A stretch of DNA of 64,000 nt, taken from positions 81,339 through 145,338 of the forward strand of contig CAZJRB010000002.1 of assembly GCA_964547995.1 (NCBI GenBank). The letters run 5' to 3'. A model generated the notes under the pieces. The model searched no databases and was not told the origin of the DNA. It worked only from the letters and a program-made list of their open reading frames with translations. Shown in pieces: positions 45,230 to 53,427 of this stretch. The position numbers were made by a program, and so were the translations under genes. Numbering within the stretch: the first letter of the stretch is position 1; each line of letters opens with the position of its first letter. This DNA comes from CAZJRB01 sp964547995 (lineage in GTDB: Bacteria; Planctomycetota; Planctomycetia; Pirellulales; Thermoguttaceae).

Positions 45230-46442
45230 TACAACCGGCCGGGCAAGTTCCGGCGAGCCGAGGAAACCGTCGACCCTCGCGAAGGTCGAGCGGATGACCA
45301 AAACCCTCCGGCACCAAGAACCCGACCGCGTGCCGGTCAGCGACTTCTTCTGGGGCAGCTTCATCCAGCGGTGGAAGGAAGAGCTCGATTTGCCCGACGA
45401 TGCGAATCCTTATTACCACTACGACATGGACTGGATCGTCACCGTCCCGAACATGGATCCGCTGATCCGGCCGTTCGAGACGATCAAGGAGGACGACGAG
45501 GAAGTGATCGTGAAGACCGGCTTCGGCTCGATCATGCGGAAGAAATTCCGGTTTCCCATGCCGGAGTCGGTCGGGTGGGAAACCGACACGCTCGAGAAAC
45601 TGGAAACGTTTGCGTTCGACGACCCGGACGACCGGCGGCGGTTTTACGAAGCGGGCGACAACCACATCGCCGGCGTCGGCGACGGCTTCGAGCGGAACTC
45701 GCCCGCGTGGATCGAAACGGTCAAGAAGCTCCGGCCCGATTTCGCCGTCTTCGGCTCGATGGCCGAGTGTTCCGAGTATCTCACGCGAATGATCGGCCAG
45801 GAAAACACGATGCTCTGGATCGGCATGGAACCCGAACGGATGGGCAACGCGATCAACCGCATCGGGCAGTTCTGCCTCGATTGTCTCAAGGCACAAATCC
45901 GCGCCGGCGGCGATCTGCTCGACGGCATGGTCATCTGGGGCGACGTGGCGTACAAAAACTCGTTGTTCTTCTCGCCGAATTACTGGCGCAAGTACTTCCG
46001 GCCGTGGGTCGAGGCCATGGTCCGCGAGTCGCACGACCACGGGTTGCCGGTTATCTACCACGGCTGCGGCAACGTGTCGCTGATTCTCGACGACTTCATC
46101 GAGATGGGCGTCGATTCGTTCAACCCGCTGGAGGCCAAGGCCGGGCTCGATTGCGTCGAGCTGCGGCGGAGATTCGGACACCGCCTGGGGTTTTGCGGCA
46201 ACAGCGATATTCAGGTGTGGGAGACCGGCGACCGCGAGCGGATCCGCGAAGAGGTGTTGCGGAAACTCAACGCGGCCAAGGGCGGCGGACTCATCTTCCA
46301 GTCCGACCACTCGGTCACCAGCGGCGTCTCCGGCCACACGTACGACTACATCGTGGACTTGGTGCGCGAATACGGGACGTATCCCATCAAGCTGGACGAG
46401 TTCGATCTGGACGTCTCCGAGGCGAAAGGAGCCACCACATGA
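45216..46442 (+). CDS. URO-D / MtaA-type methyltransferase-like protein
   Basis: 408 residues, uroporphyrinogen-decarboxylase superfamily fold. The zinc ligands of methylcobalamin:CoM methyltransferases (MtaA/MtbA) appear kept: H282 and C284 in 'YHGCG' and C327 in 'GFCGNSD'; haem-pathway URO-D residues are not evident. Start ATG 45216 with CGAGGGA about nine bases upstream; an ATG at 45189 is the alternative. It overlaps the rhamnose mutarotase start by four bases (ATGA), so it is translated with it. A role in demethylating a methylated sugar is possible but only inferred. Confidence 0.82.
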   Translation: MGMFDTTGRASSGEPRKPSTLAKVERMTKTLRHQEPDRVPVSDFFWGSFIQRWKEELDLPDDANPYYHYDMDWIVTVPNMDPLIRPFETIKEDDEEVIVKTGFGSIMRKKFRFPMPESVGWETDTLEKLETFAFDDPDDRRRFYEAGDNHIAGVGDGFERNSPAWIETVKKLRPDFAVFGSMAECSEYLTRMIGQENTMLWIGMEPERMGNAINRIGQFCLDCLKAQIRAGGDLLDGMVIWGDVAYKNSLFFSPNYWRKYFRPWVEAMVRESHDHGLPVIYHGCGNVSLILDDFIEMGVDSFNPLEAKAGLDCVELRRRFGHRLGFCGNSDIQVWETGDRERIREEVLRKLNAAKGGGLIFQSDHSVTSGVSGHTYDYIVDLVREYGTYPIKLDEFDLDVSEAKGATT

Positions 46443-46777
46443 AACGCATGGGAATGGTCACGAAAGTCAAGCCCGAGAAGCTCGACAAGTACGTCGAGTT
46501 GCACGCGGCCGCATGGCCCGGCGTGCTCGCGAAGAATTCCGAGTGCAACCTCCGGAACTACTCGATCTTTCTGAAAACCCTGCCCAACGGCGAACACTGG
46601 CTCTTCGCGTACGTGGAATATACGGGCGACGACCTCGAAGCCGACATGGCCGGCATGGCCGCCGATGAGGAAATCCAGCGCTGGTGGGACGAGTGCAAGC
46701 CGTGCCTCGAACCGGTCGAAGAACTTCCGCCCGGCGAAGTCTGGGCGCCGATGCAACCGGTATTTTTCCAAGAGTAA
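46439..46777 (+). CDS. rhaM: L-rhamnose mutarotase
   Basis: 112 residues, length typical for RhaM. Starts 'KRMGMVTKVKPEKLDKYVELHA' (family: G-x-V-x-x-x-x-P-x-x-x-x-x-Y-x-x-H), with 'NYSIFL' and 'LFAYVEY' and Trp-rich 'EEIQRWWDECKPCLEP'. Interconverts alpha and beta anomers of L-rhamnose. ATGA-coupled to the upstream gene; the secreted glycosidase follows 45 bases later. Confidence 0.93.
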   Translation: MKRMGMVTKVKPEKLDKYVELHAAAWPGVLAKNSECNLRNYSIFLKTLPNGEHWLFAYVEYTGDDLEADMAGMAADEEIQRWWDECKPCLEPVEELPPGEVWAPMQPVFFQE

Positions 46778-46821
46778 CACCGGAACCGGAACATGCCGCA
46801 GCAACTACAAAGGAGCATACG

Positions 46822-49596
46822 ATGAAATCTCTTTCTGTTGGTTTCGCTCTTATGGCTTTGACGTCAACGTGCGCCGGGGCGGCGGCGCCCGATCCGTACA
46901 ACGTCGTGTGGGACTCGCCGAGCAAGGACGCCAACGGGTCGATGCCGCTGGGCAACGGCGACATCGGGCTCAACGCGTGGATCGAGCCGGGTGGCAATCT
47001 CGTCTTCTATATCTCGAAAACCGACGCCTGGGGCGACAACGCCCGGCTGTTGAAGGTCGGGCGGGTTCGCATCTCGATCGATCCGAAGCCGCCGACCGAT
47101 CCGTTCTGCCAGACGCTCCGACTGGCCGACGGGACGATCCACGTTCGCTATGGCAAGGAGGACGCCGCGACAAACCTGCGGCTCTGGGTCGACGCCAACC
47201 ATCCGGTCGTCCGGGTCGCGATCGACGGGCCCAAGCCGACGACGGCAACCGCGGCGGTCGAGCTTTGGCGAACCGGGAAGTACGAGTTGCCCAGCATCGA
47301 GTGCAGCGACGTACACTTGCATCGCGCGAAGCCGGGACAGAAACACGCGCCGACCATCGTGGAGCCCGACACGGTCTTGAAGAATCAAACCGGCCGCGTC
47401 GGCTGGCATCATCACAACGCCAAATCGGTCGGCCCGGCCATGACGGCGAAGATCCAGGGGCTCACCGAGTTCGAACGCCCCGACCCGCTGCTGCACCGCA
47501 CGTTTGGTGCGGTCATCAAGGCACGCGGCGGCCGGCGGCTCGACGAACTTCGTCTGCAATCGCCCGGCGCGAAGAGCCACGAGTTCAGCATCTACGTCTT
47601 AACGGAACATCCGGCGACCCCCGAGCAGTGGTTGGCGGCCATGGACCGGACGATCGCCGAGACGGAGAAGACCGACGCGGTGAAGCGGCGGGCCGGCCAC
47701 GAGCGGTGGTGGTCGGAATTCTGGGGGCGGAGTTGGATCAACGTCACCCAGGGCAAGGCAGTGAAGGGGGCGTCGCAGATCCCCGCCAATAAGCACCCCG
47801 TGCGGATCGGCATGGATCAGGGTGGTGGAAGCCGTTTCGGCGGCGAGTTCGGACGGATTGCGGTCTACGGCCGTGCCTTCACCGAAGCGCAGATCGGCGA
47901 GCTGGCCGCAACGCCTCGCGAAAAAGACCCGGCCTCGGCGGCCGCCCCGCTCTACGCCGGACGCCCCAAGGCCCCGCTGACGATCGACGGCTCGAAGGAC
48001 TGGGATTTCGCCGACGGGCTGACGGTCGAGGCGTGGATCAAGCCGCCCAGCCGGTCGGGCGGCGGCCGGATCTTCGACAAGATTACGCCCGGCAAGGACG
48101 ACGGCATCCTGTTCGATACGCATCCGGGGCACAGCCTGCGGTTGATCACCACGAAAACGCTTGCGGAGCCGAACGTCCTGCCGGCAGAGAAGTGGTCCCA
48201 CGTCGCCGCGGTAGTCAATAACAAGGAAGGCACGGTGAGGCTGTTCCTTGACGGCAAGCCGCTGGAAGCAAGCGAGGTCGCGCAGGTCGCCGGGAACGAC
48301 GCGACGGTCGTCAGCCGTGCGTATGCCTTGCAGCGGTTCGTCGATGCCTGCGCCGGCCGGGGGCGGTATCCGATCAAGTTCAACGGCTCGATCTTCACGG
48401 TGCCCTATCCCGGCAAGCCGGGCGACGCCGATTACCGGCGATGGGGGCCGGGTTACTGGTGGCAGAACACGCGGCTGCCCTACCTGAGCATGTGCGCCAG
48501 CGGCGACTTCGAGATGATGATGCCGCTGTTCCGGATGTACGCCGTCGAGCTGACGCCCCTGAACAAATACCGCACGCGCCATTATTGCGGCCACGGCGGG
48601 ATCTACATCCCCGAGTGCATCTACTTCTGGGGCGACCACTTCAGCGAGACCTACGGCTGGACACCCTTCGAAAAACGCGGCAAAGACAAGCTCCAGGCGA
48701 GCGGATGGCACAAGTGGGAGTGGGTCAGCGGACCGGAACTCGCCTTCATGATGCTCGACTACTGCGATTACACGCAGGACCGGGAGTTCCTCGAAAAGAC
48801 CGTCGTGCCGTTCGCCAACGAGGTGCTCACCTTTTTCGACCAGCATTACCAAACCGACGACAAAGGCAAGCTCGTGATGCACCCGTCGCAGGCGGTCGAG
48901 ACGTGGTGGACCTGTACCAACCCCATGCCGGAGGTCGCCGGGTTGCACGCCGTGACGCAGCGGCTGCTGGCGTTGCCGGAGAGCCTGACGACGGCCGGGC
49001 AACGCAAGTTCTGGCAGGCCTTCCGGAAGAAGATTCCCGAATTGCCGATCCGCGAGGTCAATGGCGTGAAGATGTTTGCACCGGCCGAGAAGTTTGCCAA
49101 CAAGCGCAACATCGAGAACCCCGAGTTGTACGCTGTGTTTCCGTTCCGGCTCTCGTCGTTCGAGAAGCCCAACGCGCCGCTCGGCGTCGAAGCCCTCAAA
49201 CACCGTTGGAACCGCGGCAACTCCGGCTGGCGGCAGGACGACCTCTTCATGGCGTACCTCGGCCTGGCCGACGACGCCCGGGCCAATCTCGTTCGGCGGT
49301 CGCGGACGAAGCACGGGCAGTCCCGCTTTCCCGCCTTCTGGGGCCCCAACTACGACTGGATTCCCGACCAGGACCACGGCGGCGTTTTGATGAAGGCCCT
49401 TCAGGCGATGCTCTTGCAGGTGGAAGGCGACAAGATATATCTCCTGCCGGCGTGGCCTAAGGACTGGGACGTCGACTTCAAGCTGCACGCCCCGATGCGA
49501 ACGGTGGTCGAGTGTACTTACCGAGGCGGCAAGATCGTGAATCTAAAAGTCACCCCGGAATCGCGACGGCAACACCTGGTTCTTCCGGAAGACTGA
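46822..49596 (+). CDS. Exported DUF5703/six-hairpin glycosidase with a rearranged LamG insertion
   Basis: 924 residues; signal peptide 1-20. N-terminal beta-sandwich about 25-295 of the DUF5703/GH95-N type ('NGSMPLGNGDIGLNAW'), a bridge 'GHERWWSEFWGRSWINV', then a concanavalin-like insertion about 315-490, then the (alpha/alpha)6 catalytic part ('GYWWQNTRLPYLSMCASGDF', 'RHYCGHGGIYIPECIYFWG', 'FWGPNYDWIPDQDHGG'). The insertion runs in the order end-of-LamG ('FGRIAVYGRAFTEAQI') then start-of-LamG ('FADGLTVEAWIKP'). Good AAAGGAG site before ATG 46822. Likely acts on rhamnose- or fucose-containing glycans and feeds the transporter. Confidence 0.88.
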   Translation: MKSLSVGFALMALTSTCAGAAAPDPYNVVWDSPSKDANGSMPLGNGDIGLNAWIEPGGNLVFYISKTDAWGDNARLLKVGRVRISIDPKPPTDPFCQTLRLADGTIHVRYGKEDAATNLRLWVDANHPVVRVAIDGPKPTTATAAVELWRTGKYELPSIECSDVHLHRAKPGQKHAPTIVEPDTVLKNQTGRVGWHHHNAKSVGPAMTAKIQGLTEFERPDPLLHRTFGAVIKARGGRRLDELRLQSPGAKSHEFSIYVLTEHPATPEQWLAAMDRTIAETEKTDAVKRRAGHERWWSEFWGRSWINVTQGKAVKGASQIPANKHPVRIGMDQGGGSRFGGEFGRIAVYGRAFTEAQIGELAATPREKDPASAAAPLYAGRPKAPLTIDGSKDWDFADGLTVEAWIKPPSRSGGGRIFDKITPGKDDGILFDTHPGHSLRLITTKTLAEPNVLPAEKWSHVAAVVNNKEGTVRLFLDGKPLEASEVAQVAGNDATVVSRAYALQRFVDACAGRGRYPIKFNGSIFTVPYPGKPGDADYRRWGPGYWWQNTRLPYLSMCASGDFEMMMPLFRMYAVELTPLNKYRTRHYCGHGGIYIPECIYFWGDHFSETYGWTPFEKRGKDKLQASGWHKWEWVSGPELAFMMLDYCDYTQDREFLEKTVVPFANEVLTFFDQHYQTDDKGKLVMHPSQAVETWWTCTNPMPEVAGLHAVTQRLLALPESLTTAGQRKFWQAFRKKIPELPIREVNGVKMFAPAEKFANKRNIENPELYAVFPFRLSSFEKPNAPLGVEALKHRWNRGNSGWRQDDLFMAYLGLADDARANLVRRSRTKHGQSRFPAFWGPNYDWIPDQDHGGVLMKALQAMLLQVEGDKIYLLPAWPKDWDVDFKLHAPMRTVVECTYRGGKIVNLKVTPESRRQHLVLPED

Positions 49597-49625
49597 GCAC
49601 CGTTCGAGAAATAACTGTCGCATTT

Positions 49626-49711
49626 GTAGGACGGGTCTCCTGACCCGTCAGGGAAAGAGGCGGGTCTCCTGACCCGTCAGGGAAAGAGACGGGTCAGGAG
49701 ACCCGTCCTAC
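49626..49711. repeat. Three-palindrome repeat array, GTAG-led (family B)
   Basis: Outer arms start GTAGGACGGGTC and end GACCCGTCCTAC; each and the middle unit contains GGGTC-TCCT-GACCC. The middle and left units form a direct repeat of about 28 bases ('GGGTCTCCTGACCCGTCAGG'). Lies at the left edge of the lower-GC island. Confidence 0.85.
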
Positions 49712-49896
49712 GACAGTTGTTTCTCGACCGATCCTAAGCCGGACGACAACTTCGCGGTGGACGCGACGGCGTTTTGCGGCGTCTTGTGGTTGCGCCGCGG
49801 GTCGTCGTCGAGGCCGAGCTGGCGGGGGTGGTCAAACGGATGAGAGAAGGGATAATCAGGGCGGATGATTATTACCCATACCAGAGAGGCGGTGCC

Positions 49897-51102
49897 ATGA
49901 CCGAGGAAATGCCAAAGAGTGAAGTTTGTCTGAGGCTTGCAGAGCATGCTGCAAAGAGATATGAATCTTTTCGAGGCGTTCATTGGCGAATCAACTTCGG
50001 CCTCTGGACACTTCTTGCGGGCGGTGCCGCATTGGTGTTGACATTAGAAGCCCCGATTACCACAGGACAATTCTGGATTGGTTGTATAATCGCTGTTTCG
50101 CTGTTTCTCATCTACTTTTTTCTTTGGATGCCATACTCTCACATGGTCTTTCAGCGCAATCAGAGACAGAGTTTTTGGTGGGAAAGTCACGTGCATCAGA
50201 TTATCTATCCGAAAGCGGCGGATAAAGGTCAGTACCCAGGACTTCCAAAGCGGCTTTCACCCTGGAAGAAACCGCTCGGCCAGTCTTCTTGTGGCATGCG
50301 TTTTGTAGAATGGTGTTTGAGTTGGTTGGGCAAAACCGACGTTCGCTGGCCTAACGCCTATGACGGACGTCAGAATGATGCCGAAGCGGTAAGAGAACCC
50401 CCTTATCATCCTTCACACTTCATTGAGATTAGCATCACGGTTCTCGTCTTAATTTTTTTCATGGCTGCCCTTTCCGTCAAACGTTCAGGCAACACATTCG
50501 CGGCGGGCGCGAGTGTCGTGCTGCCGGATCAGGAAGAGAGCACGGAACTTTCATCGCCAGCCCCCAATGAGTTGCCGAACAACCAACCATCGCTAGAAGA
50601 AAAGAGAGACAGAATGAGCGCAACACCAACCATCATTGCAGTCCTCGCTATGCTTGTATCTCTTGGATCATTGATTGGTTCTTTTTGTATCTACCGGTGG
50701 TCTCGTAGGGTAGGCATGAAGCCTGTCCTTGTGTTTACGAAAGACAAGGAGACAGAAAACGATAGGGAAGGATGGTGTCTCTGCAATGTTGGCAACGGGC
50801 CATCAATTAATGTTCTCGTAGCCAGACGTCAGCAAGGGAACGAATGGGAACACTATAGACAAATCCCAACACTGGCCCCGGGTTCACATTTTCCCATTGA
50901 ACTTGGAGGCCCCGAAATTCAGTGTGATTACTCGGATATTGACGAACGGCGTTACTCATCGCGGTGCAAAGATTGGGTGACGAGTTTTCCGAAGAAGGAC
51001 AGGTTGCCCCATCCGACAGGAGATGTTAAGCGAATGGAAGGACTTCCCAGGACCGCACAAGCAAACACACCCCTTTATCGAAAGGAACCTTTGCCGCCCT
51101 GA
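49897..51102 (+). CDS. Membrane protein of two fused modules, unknown
   Basis: 401 residues. Module 1 (about 1-215): two TM segments (about 38-58 and 63-83) and a third near 178-198, with a basic Trp-rich loop ('QRNQRQSFWWESHVHQI'). Module 2 (about 240-401): one TM (245-268) preceded by an internal Met with purine-rich context at 50615, then a beta-rich domain with 'WCLCNVGNGPSINVLVARR', a sandwich motif seen in small anchored proteins. It may be two ancestral genes joined. Island context suggests a mobile-element or defence role, without proof. Confidence 0.6.
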   Translation: MTEEMPKSEVCLRLAEHAAKRYESFRGVHWRINFGLWTLLAGGAALVLTLEAPITTGQFWIGCIIAVSLFLIYFFLWMPYSHMVFQRNQRQSFWWESHVHQIIYPKAADKGQYPGLPKRLSPWKKPLGQSSCGMRFVEWCLSWLGKTDVRWPNAYDGRQNDAEAVREPPYHPSHFIEISITVLVLIFFMAALSVKRSGNTFAAGASVVLPDQEESTELSSPAPNELPNNQPSLEEKRDRMSATPTIIAVLAMLVSLGSLIGSFCIYRWSRRVGMKPVLVFTKDKETENDREGWCLCNVGNGPSINVLVARRQQGNEWEHYRQIPTLAPGSHFPIELGGPEIQCDYSDIDERRYSSRCKDWVTSFPKKDRLPHPTGDVKRMEGLPRTAQANTPLYRKEPLPP

Positions 51103-51153
51103 CCCTCGACCGTAACCCGGGTGCTGGGGTGGCGTTACGGAAAGGTGAAGGCA

Positions 51154-51456
51154 ATGAAACAGTACGATATTGAACACCTTGTACTCGCAAAGGAAGGAAA
51201 ACAATTGATGAAGATCGCTGATCTTCTCATCGGTGACCCAGTTGGTGAAGACGGGGTTGTCTACCAGGAGGTAGTGCTCACAGTTTCTGGAATTTTCCCG
51301 TTTGATCTCGGCCCTGGGTATTCAGTCTACGACACGAGAGGTGGTCAACAAATCATTGATTTCGTTTGTAGCGGGACTCTGTTTCAGAACGTGCCTGAAC
51401 AGTTCACCAAGATCGAAGGCAGAAAATACATTTCGTTCCCGAACCCGAGGGAATGA
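51154..51456 (+). CDS. Small protein, unknown
   Basis: 100 residues from ATG 51154 with AAAGGTGAAGG upstream ('MKQYDIEHLVLAKEGKQLMK'). Predicted soluble, mixed alpha/beta, acidic. No recognised family. It sits between the fused membrane protein and the endonuclease gene, on the same strand. Confidence 0.5.
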   Translation: MKQYDIEHLVLAKEGKQLMKIADLLIGDPVGEDGVVYQEVVLTVSGIFPFDLGPGYSVYDTRGGQQIIDFVCSGTLFQNVPEQFTKIEGRKYISFPNPRE

Positions 51457-51542
51457 TCCCAACTGAGACCAAAACCTTTTGCCTCTGGGGTCCGACTGCA
51501 AGCGGGCCCCCCTGTGCCAGCGAAACCAGAGGAATCCTCGCG

Positions 51543-53015
51543 ATGGGGACAAAGCCCTACCAAGACAAAGCATGGTTGCGGAAGCAGTATCGGACCCTCG
51601 AACGTTCCAGTGTGCAAATTGCGAGAGCATGCGGTGCTGGCAAGACAACTATCCTTACCTGGTTGGATAAATTCAAGATCCCAAGAAGAGACCATCGAGT
51701 TAAAGGTAAGACAAAGAAGAAGGATTACCAGACCAAGAAGTGGTTGCGCCAGAAGTACATCGTGAAGAAGCTAGGATTAGTCGAAATTGCCAAGGCATCC
51801 AAACACCGCATAAGTCGCAATCAGATAAAGTACTGGCTGATAAAGCACGGACTGTGGAATACGCAGGAACCTCGTGATTACGAAAACGAGATTTGGCTGA
51901 GAACGAAATACTACACCGAGGGTTTGTCAACAGGTGCGATGGCACAGCAATCGGAATTTGACATTGACAGGAAGACGATTGAGAACCACATGGACAAGTT
52001 CGGCATGCCACGGCGTGAGCACCAGGGACGAGGAGCGAGGCCGTACCATGAACGGGAGTGGCTTCACGAACACTACAAGAAGAAGGGCATGTCGTTAAGT
52101 GAATGCGGAAAGGCAGTCAATCCGCCCGTGGGGGCTGAAGCGATTCGGGTGTGGCTGGTTTTTCATGGAATCGAGAGACGGCCACCAAGCTGGGGAAAGG
52201 GTGACCCGAAACATCCGATGCGAGGCTTCAAGCACAGCGAAGAAACGCGCCGGAAGATAGCTAAGGCACGGACGGGCACGAAGTCGAGCGCGGCGACAAG
52301 GCAAAAAGTATCAGCAGCCATGAAGGGGAGGAAGATCACTTGGGCGAAGAAGATCGCAGAAGCACAAAGAGGAAGTAAAGGCGTTTGGTTTGGCAAGAAG
52401 CCCCCACAGCCAAAGATATATTGGGTTGAGTGCGCTGATGGGATAACGGTTTGCATGAGAAGCCGCTGGGAGGTTTGCTTCTCGCGATGGCTTGATGAAC
52501 GGGGTTATACCTGGTCGTATGAGCCGAAGACATTCAAACTAGATCGTGGAGACGCGTATACACCAGATTTCTACGTCGAGGAATTGCGTACATACTTCGA
52601 AGTTAAGGGTTGGATGCGTGAGTGGGCTCGAGACAAGATCAAAAGGTTCCAGGCGATGTATCCCGAGATTGAATTTGTGCTCGCGGATCAGACCTATTTG
52701 CAGCGGATCGGTTGCGACTTGACGCTAGAGATAGAGCGCAGGGATAAGCCTGAAGCGGAATGCCCTGTTTGTGGTGGGCAATTCGTAAAGAAGAAGGAGA
52801 AACAGAAGACGTGCTCTCCGAAGTGCGGACACAAGTTCCGTGTACAGGCTTCTGCGAAAGCTAACGCGACTTTAGTGTCAAAGATTCGAAGTCTAAGAGG
52901 TAAAGGCTTCTCGGCGAGTAAGATTGCTAAGGAACTGAACAAGGCGAATTACAAAACGCCGCGCAAAAAGAAGTGGACAGCCGGAAATGTACAGAATTTT
53001 CTGCAGAAGAAGTAA
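51543..53015 (+). CDS. Multi-HTH PD-(D/E)XK endonuclease, homing-endonuclease-like
   Basis: 490 residues. Four similar helix-turn-helix-like units (about 9-50, 65-103, 117-158, 172-212), each of form W-L-R..Y......S...IA ending 'KFxxPRR'; a NUMOD3-like segment about 225-265 ('GFKHSEETRRKIAKARTG'); a PD-(D/E)XK nuclease core (about 305-385) with E310 ('RSRWE'), D342 ('YTPDFYV') and E353-V-K355 ('YFEVKGW'); a four-Cys zinc ribbon (C407, C410, C424, C428); and a final HTH (about 440-488). The layout fits phage-type free-standing homing nucleases with Vsr-like cores. Lysine-rich and low-GC; start ATG 51543 preferred to an upstream in-frame ATG. Confidence 0.7.
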   Translation: MGTKPYQDKAWLRKQYRTLERSSVQIARACGAGKTTILTWLDKFKIPRRDHRVKGKTKKKDYQTKKWLRQKYIVKKLGLVEIAKASKHRISRNQIKYWLIKHGLWNTQEPRDYENEIWLRTKYYTEGLSTGAMAQQSEFDIDRKTIENHMDKFGMPRREHQGRGARPYHEREWLHEHYKKKGMSLSECGKAVNPPVGAEAIRVWLVFHGIERRPPSWGKGDPKHPMRGFKHSEETRRKIAKARTGTKSSAATRQKVSAAMKGRKITWAKKIAEAQRGSKGVWFGKKPPQPKIYWVECADGITVCMRSRWEVCFSRWLDERGYTWSYEPKTFKLDRGDAYTPDFYVEELRTYFEVKGWMREWARDKIKRFQAMYPEIEFVLADQTYLQRIGCDLTLEIERRDKPEAECPVCGGQFVKKKEKQKTCSPKCGHKFRVQASAKANATLVSKIRSLRGKGFSASKIAKELNKANYKTPRKKKWTAGNVQNFLQKK

Positions 53016-53040
53016 CGATCCGCCCCCGGGCGGGAAAATA

Positions 53041-53244
53041 ATGGTCTCCATCGTCAAAGAAAACCGAAACGGCAAGACCCACTACCGCATCCAATTCTAT
53101 AATCGGGACAGGCAACGCCGATCCATCCGCCTCGGCAGGGACGGTAAGACCGCCGAGACCGTCCGGGCGCACGTCGAAGAGTTGATAAACGCCAGCATCG
53201 GCAACCGGCCGCCCCGCAACGCTACCGAACAGCGGTTGTGTTAG
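53041..53244 (+). pseudogene. Truncated tyrosine-recombinase N-terminus
   Basis: 67 codons starting 'MVSIVKENRNGKTHYRIQFY', with 'RRSIRLGRDGKTAETVRAHVEEL', the N-terminal (arm-binding) pattern of planctomycetal phage-type integrases. It stops where the core-binding and catalytic domains should begin. Marks the right side of the island. Confidence 0.6.
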
Positions 53245-53247
53245 TGG

Positions 53248-53427
53248 TCACTCATCACATATCAATTCGAATCCCGCCATGTCGGCCCTTGGGCGTTCTT
53301 TCAGCAACTCGTGGATCGGCTCGAACGTCTTGAGGATTTTTTGATAATCGGGGTCGGCTTTCGACTCGAAGACCGGCCGGCCGCACGCTTCCACCGGCCT
53401 TCTTGACCGGCGGGGCCGGCAGGAGGA
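53248..53427 (-). pseudogene. In-frame C-terminal tail of the HzsA-like gene beyond a TAG codon
   Basis: Continues in the same frame as the upstream 1306-residue gene after its TAG (53428-53430) for about 59 codons to TGA at 53248. It contains 'GRPVFESKADPDYQKIL' and 'ERPRADMAGFEL', matching the usual tail motif of HzsA-related planctomycete proteins (D-P-D-Y....R-x-D-M-x-G-F). Either an inactivated tail or read through. Confidence 0.55.

Larger units (their letters stand above)
49733..53247. other. Lower-GC accessory island
   Basis: From about 49860 to 53030 the sequence is clearly AT-richer than both sides and its genes lack planctomycete families. It holds a fused membrane protein, a small protein, a PD-(D/E)XK endonuclease and a truncated integrase. 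Left side: family B repeat array; right side: the tail of the HzsA-like gene. No flanking direct repeat was found. Confidence 0.6.

Noticed and set aside
45216..46442. Haem-pathway uroporphyrinogen decarboxylase (hemE)
   Set aside because: Zinc-ligand motifs of the MtaA branch are present, the operon is for rhamnose use, and the typical HemE N-terminus is lacking.
49708..49983. Minus-strand frame of 91 codons at the island's left edge
   Set aside because: It runs across the repeat array and the start of the membrane protein gene, with no motif or ribosome binding site.
42671..53247. Single large island inserted at tRNA-Ala
   Set aside because: No duplicated tRNA 3' end is found downstream, and the rhamnose operon between 44 and 49.6 kb has ordinary base composition.
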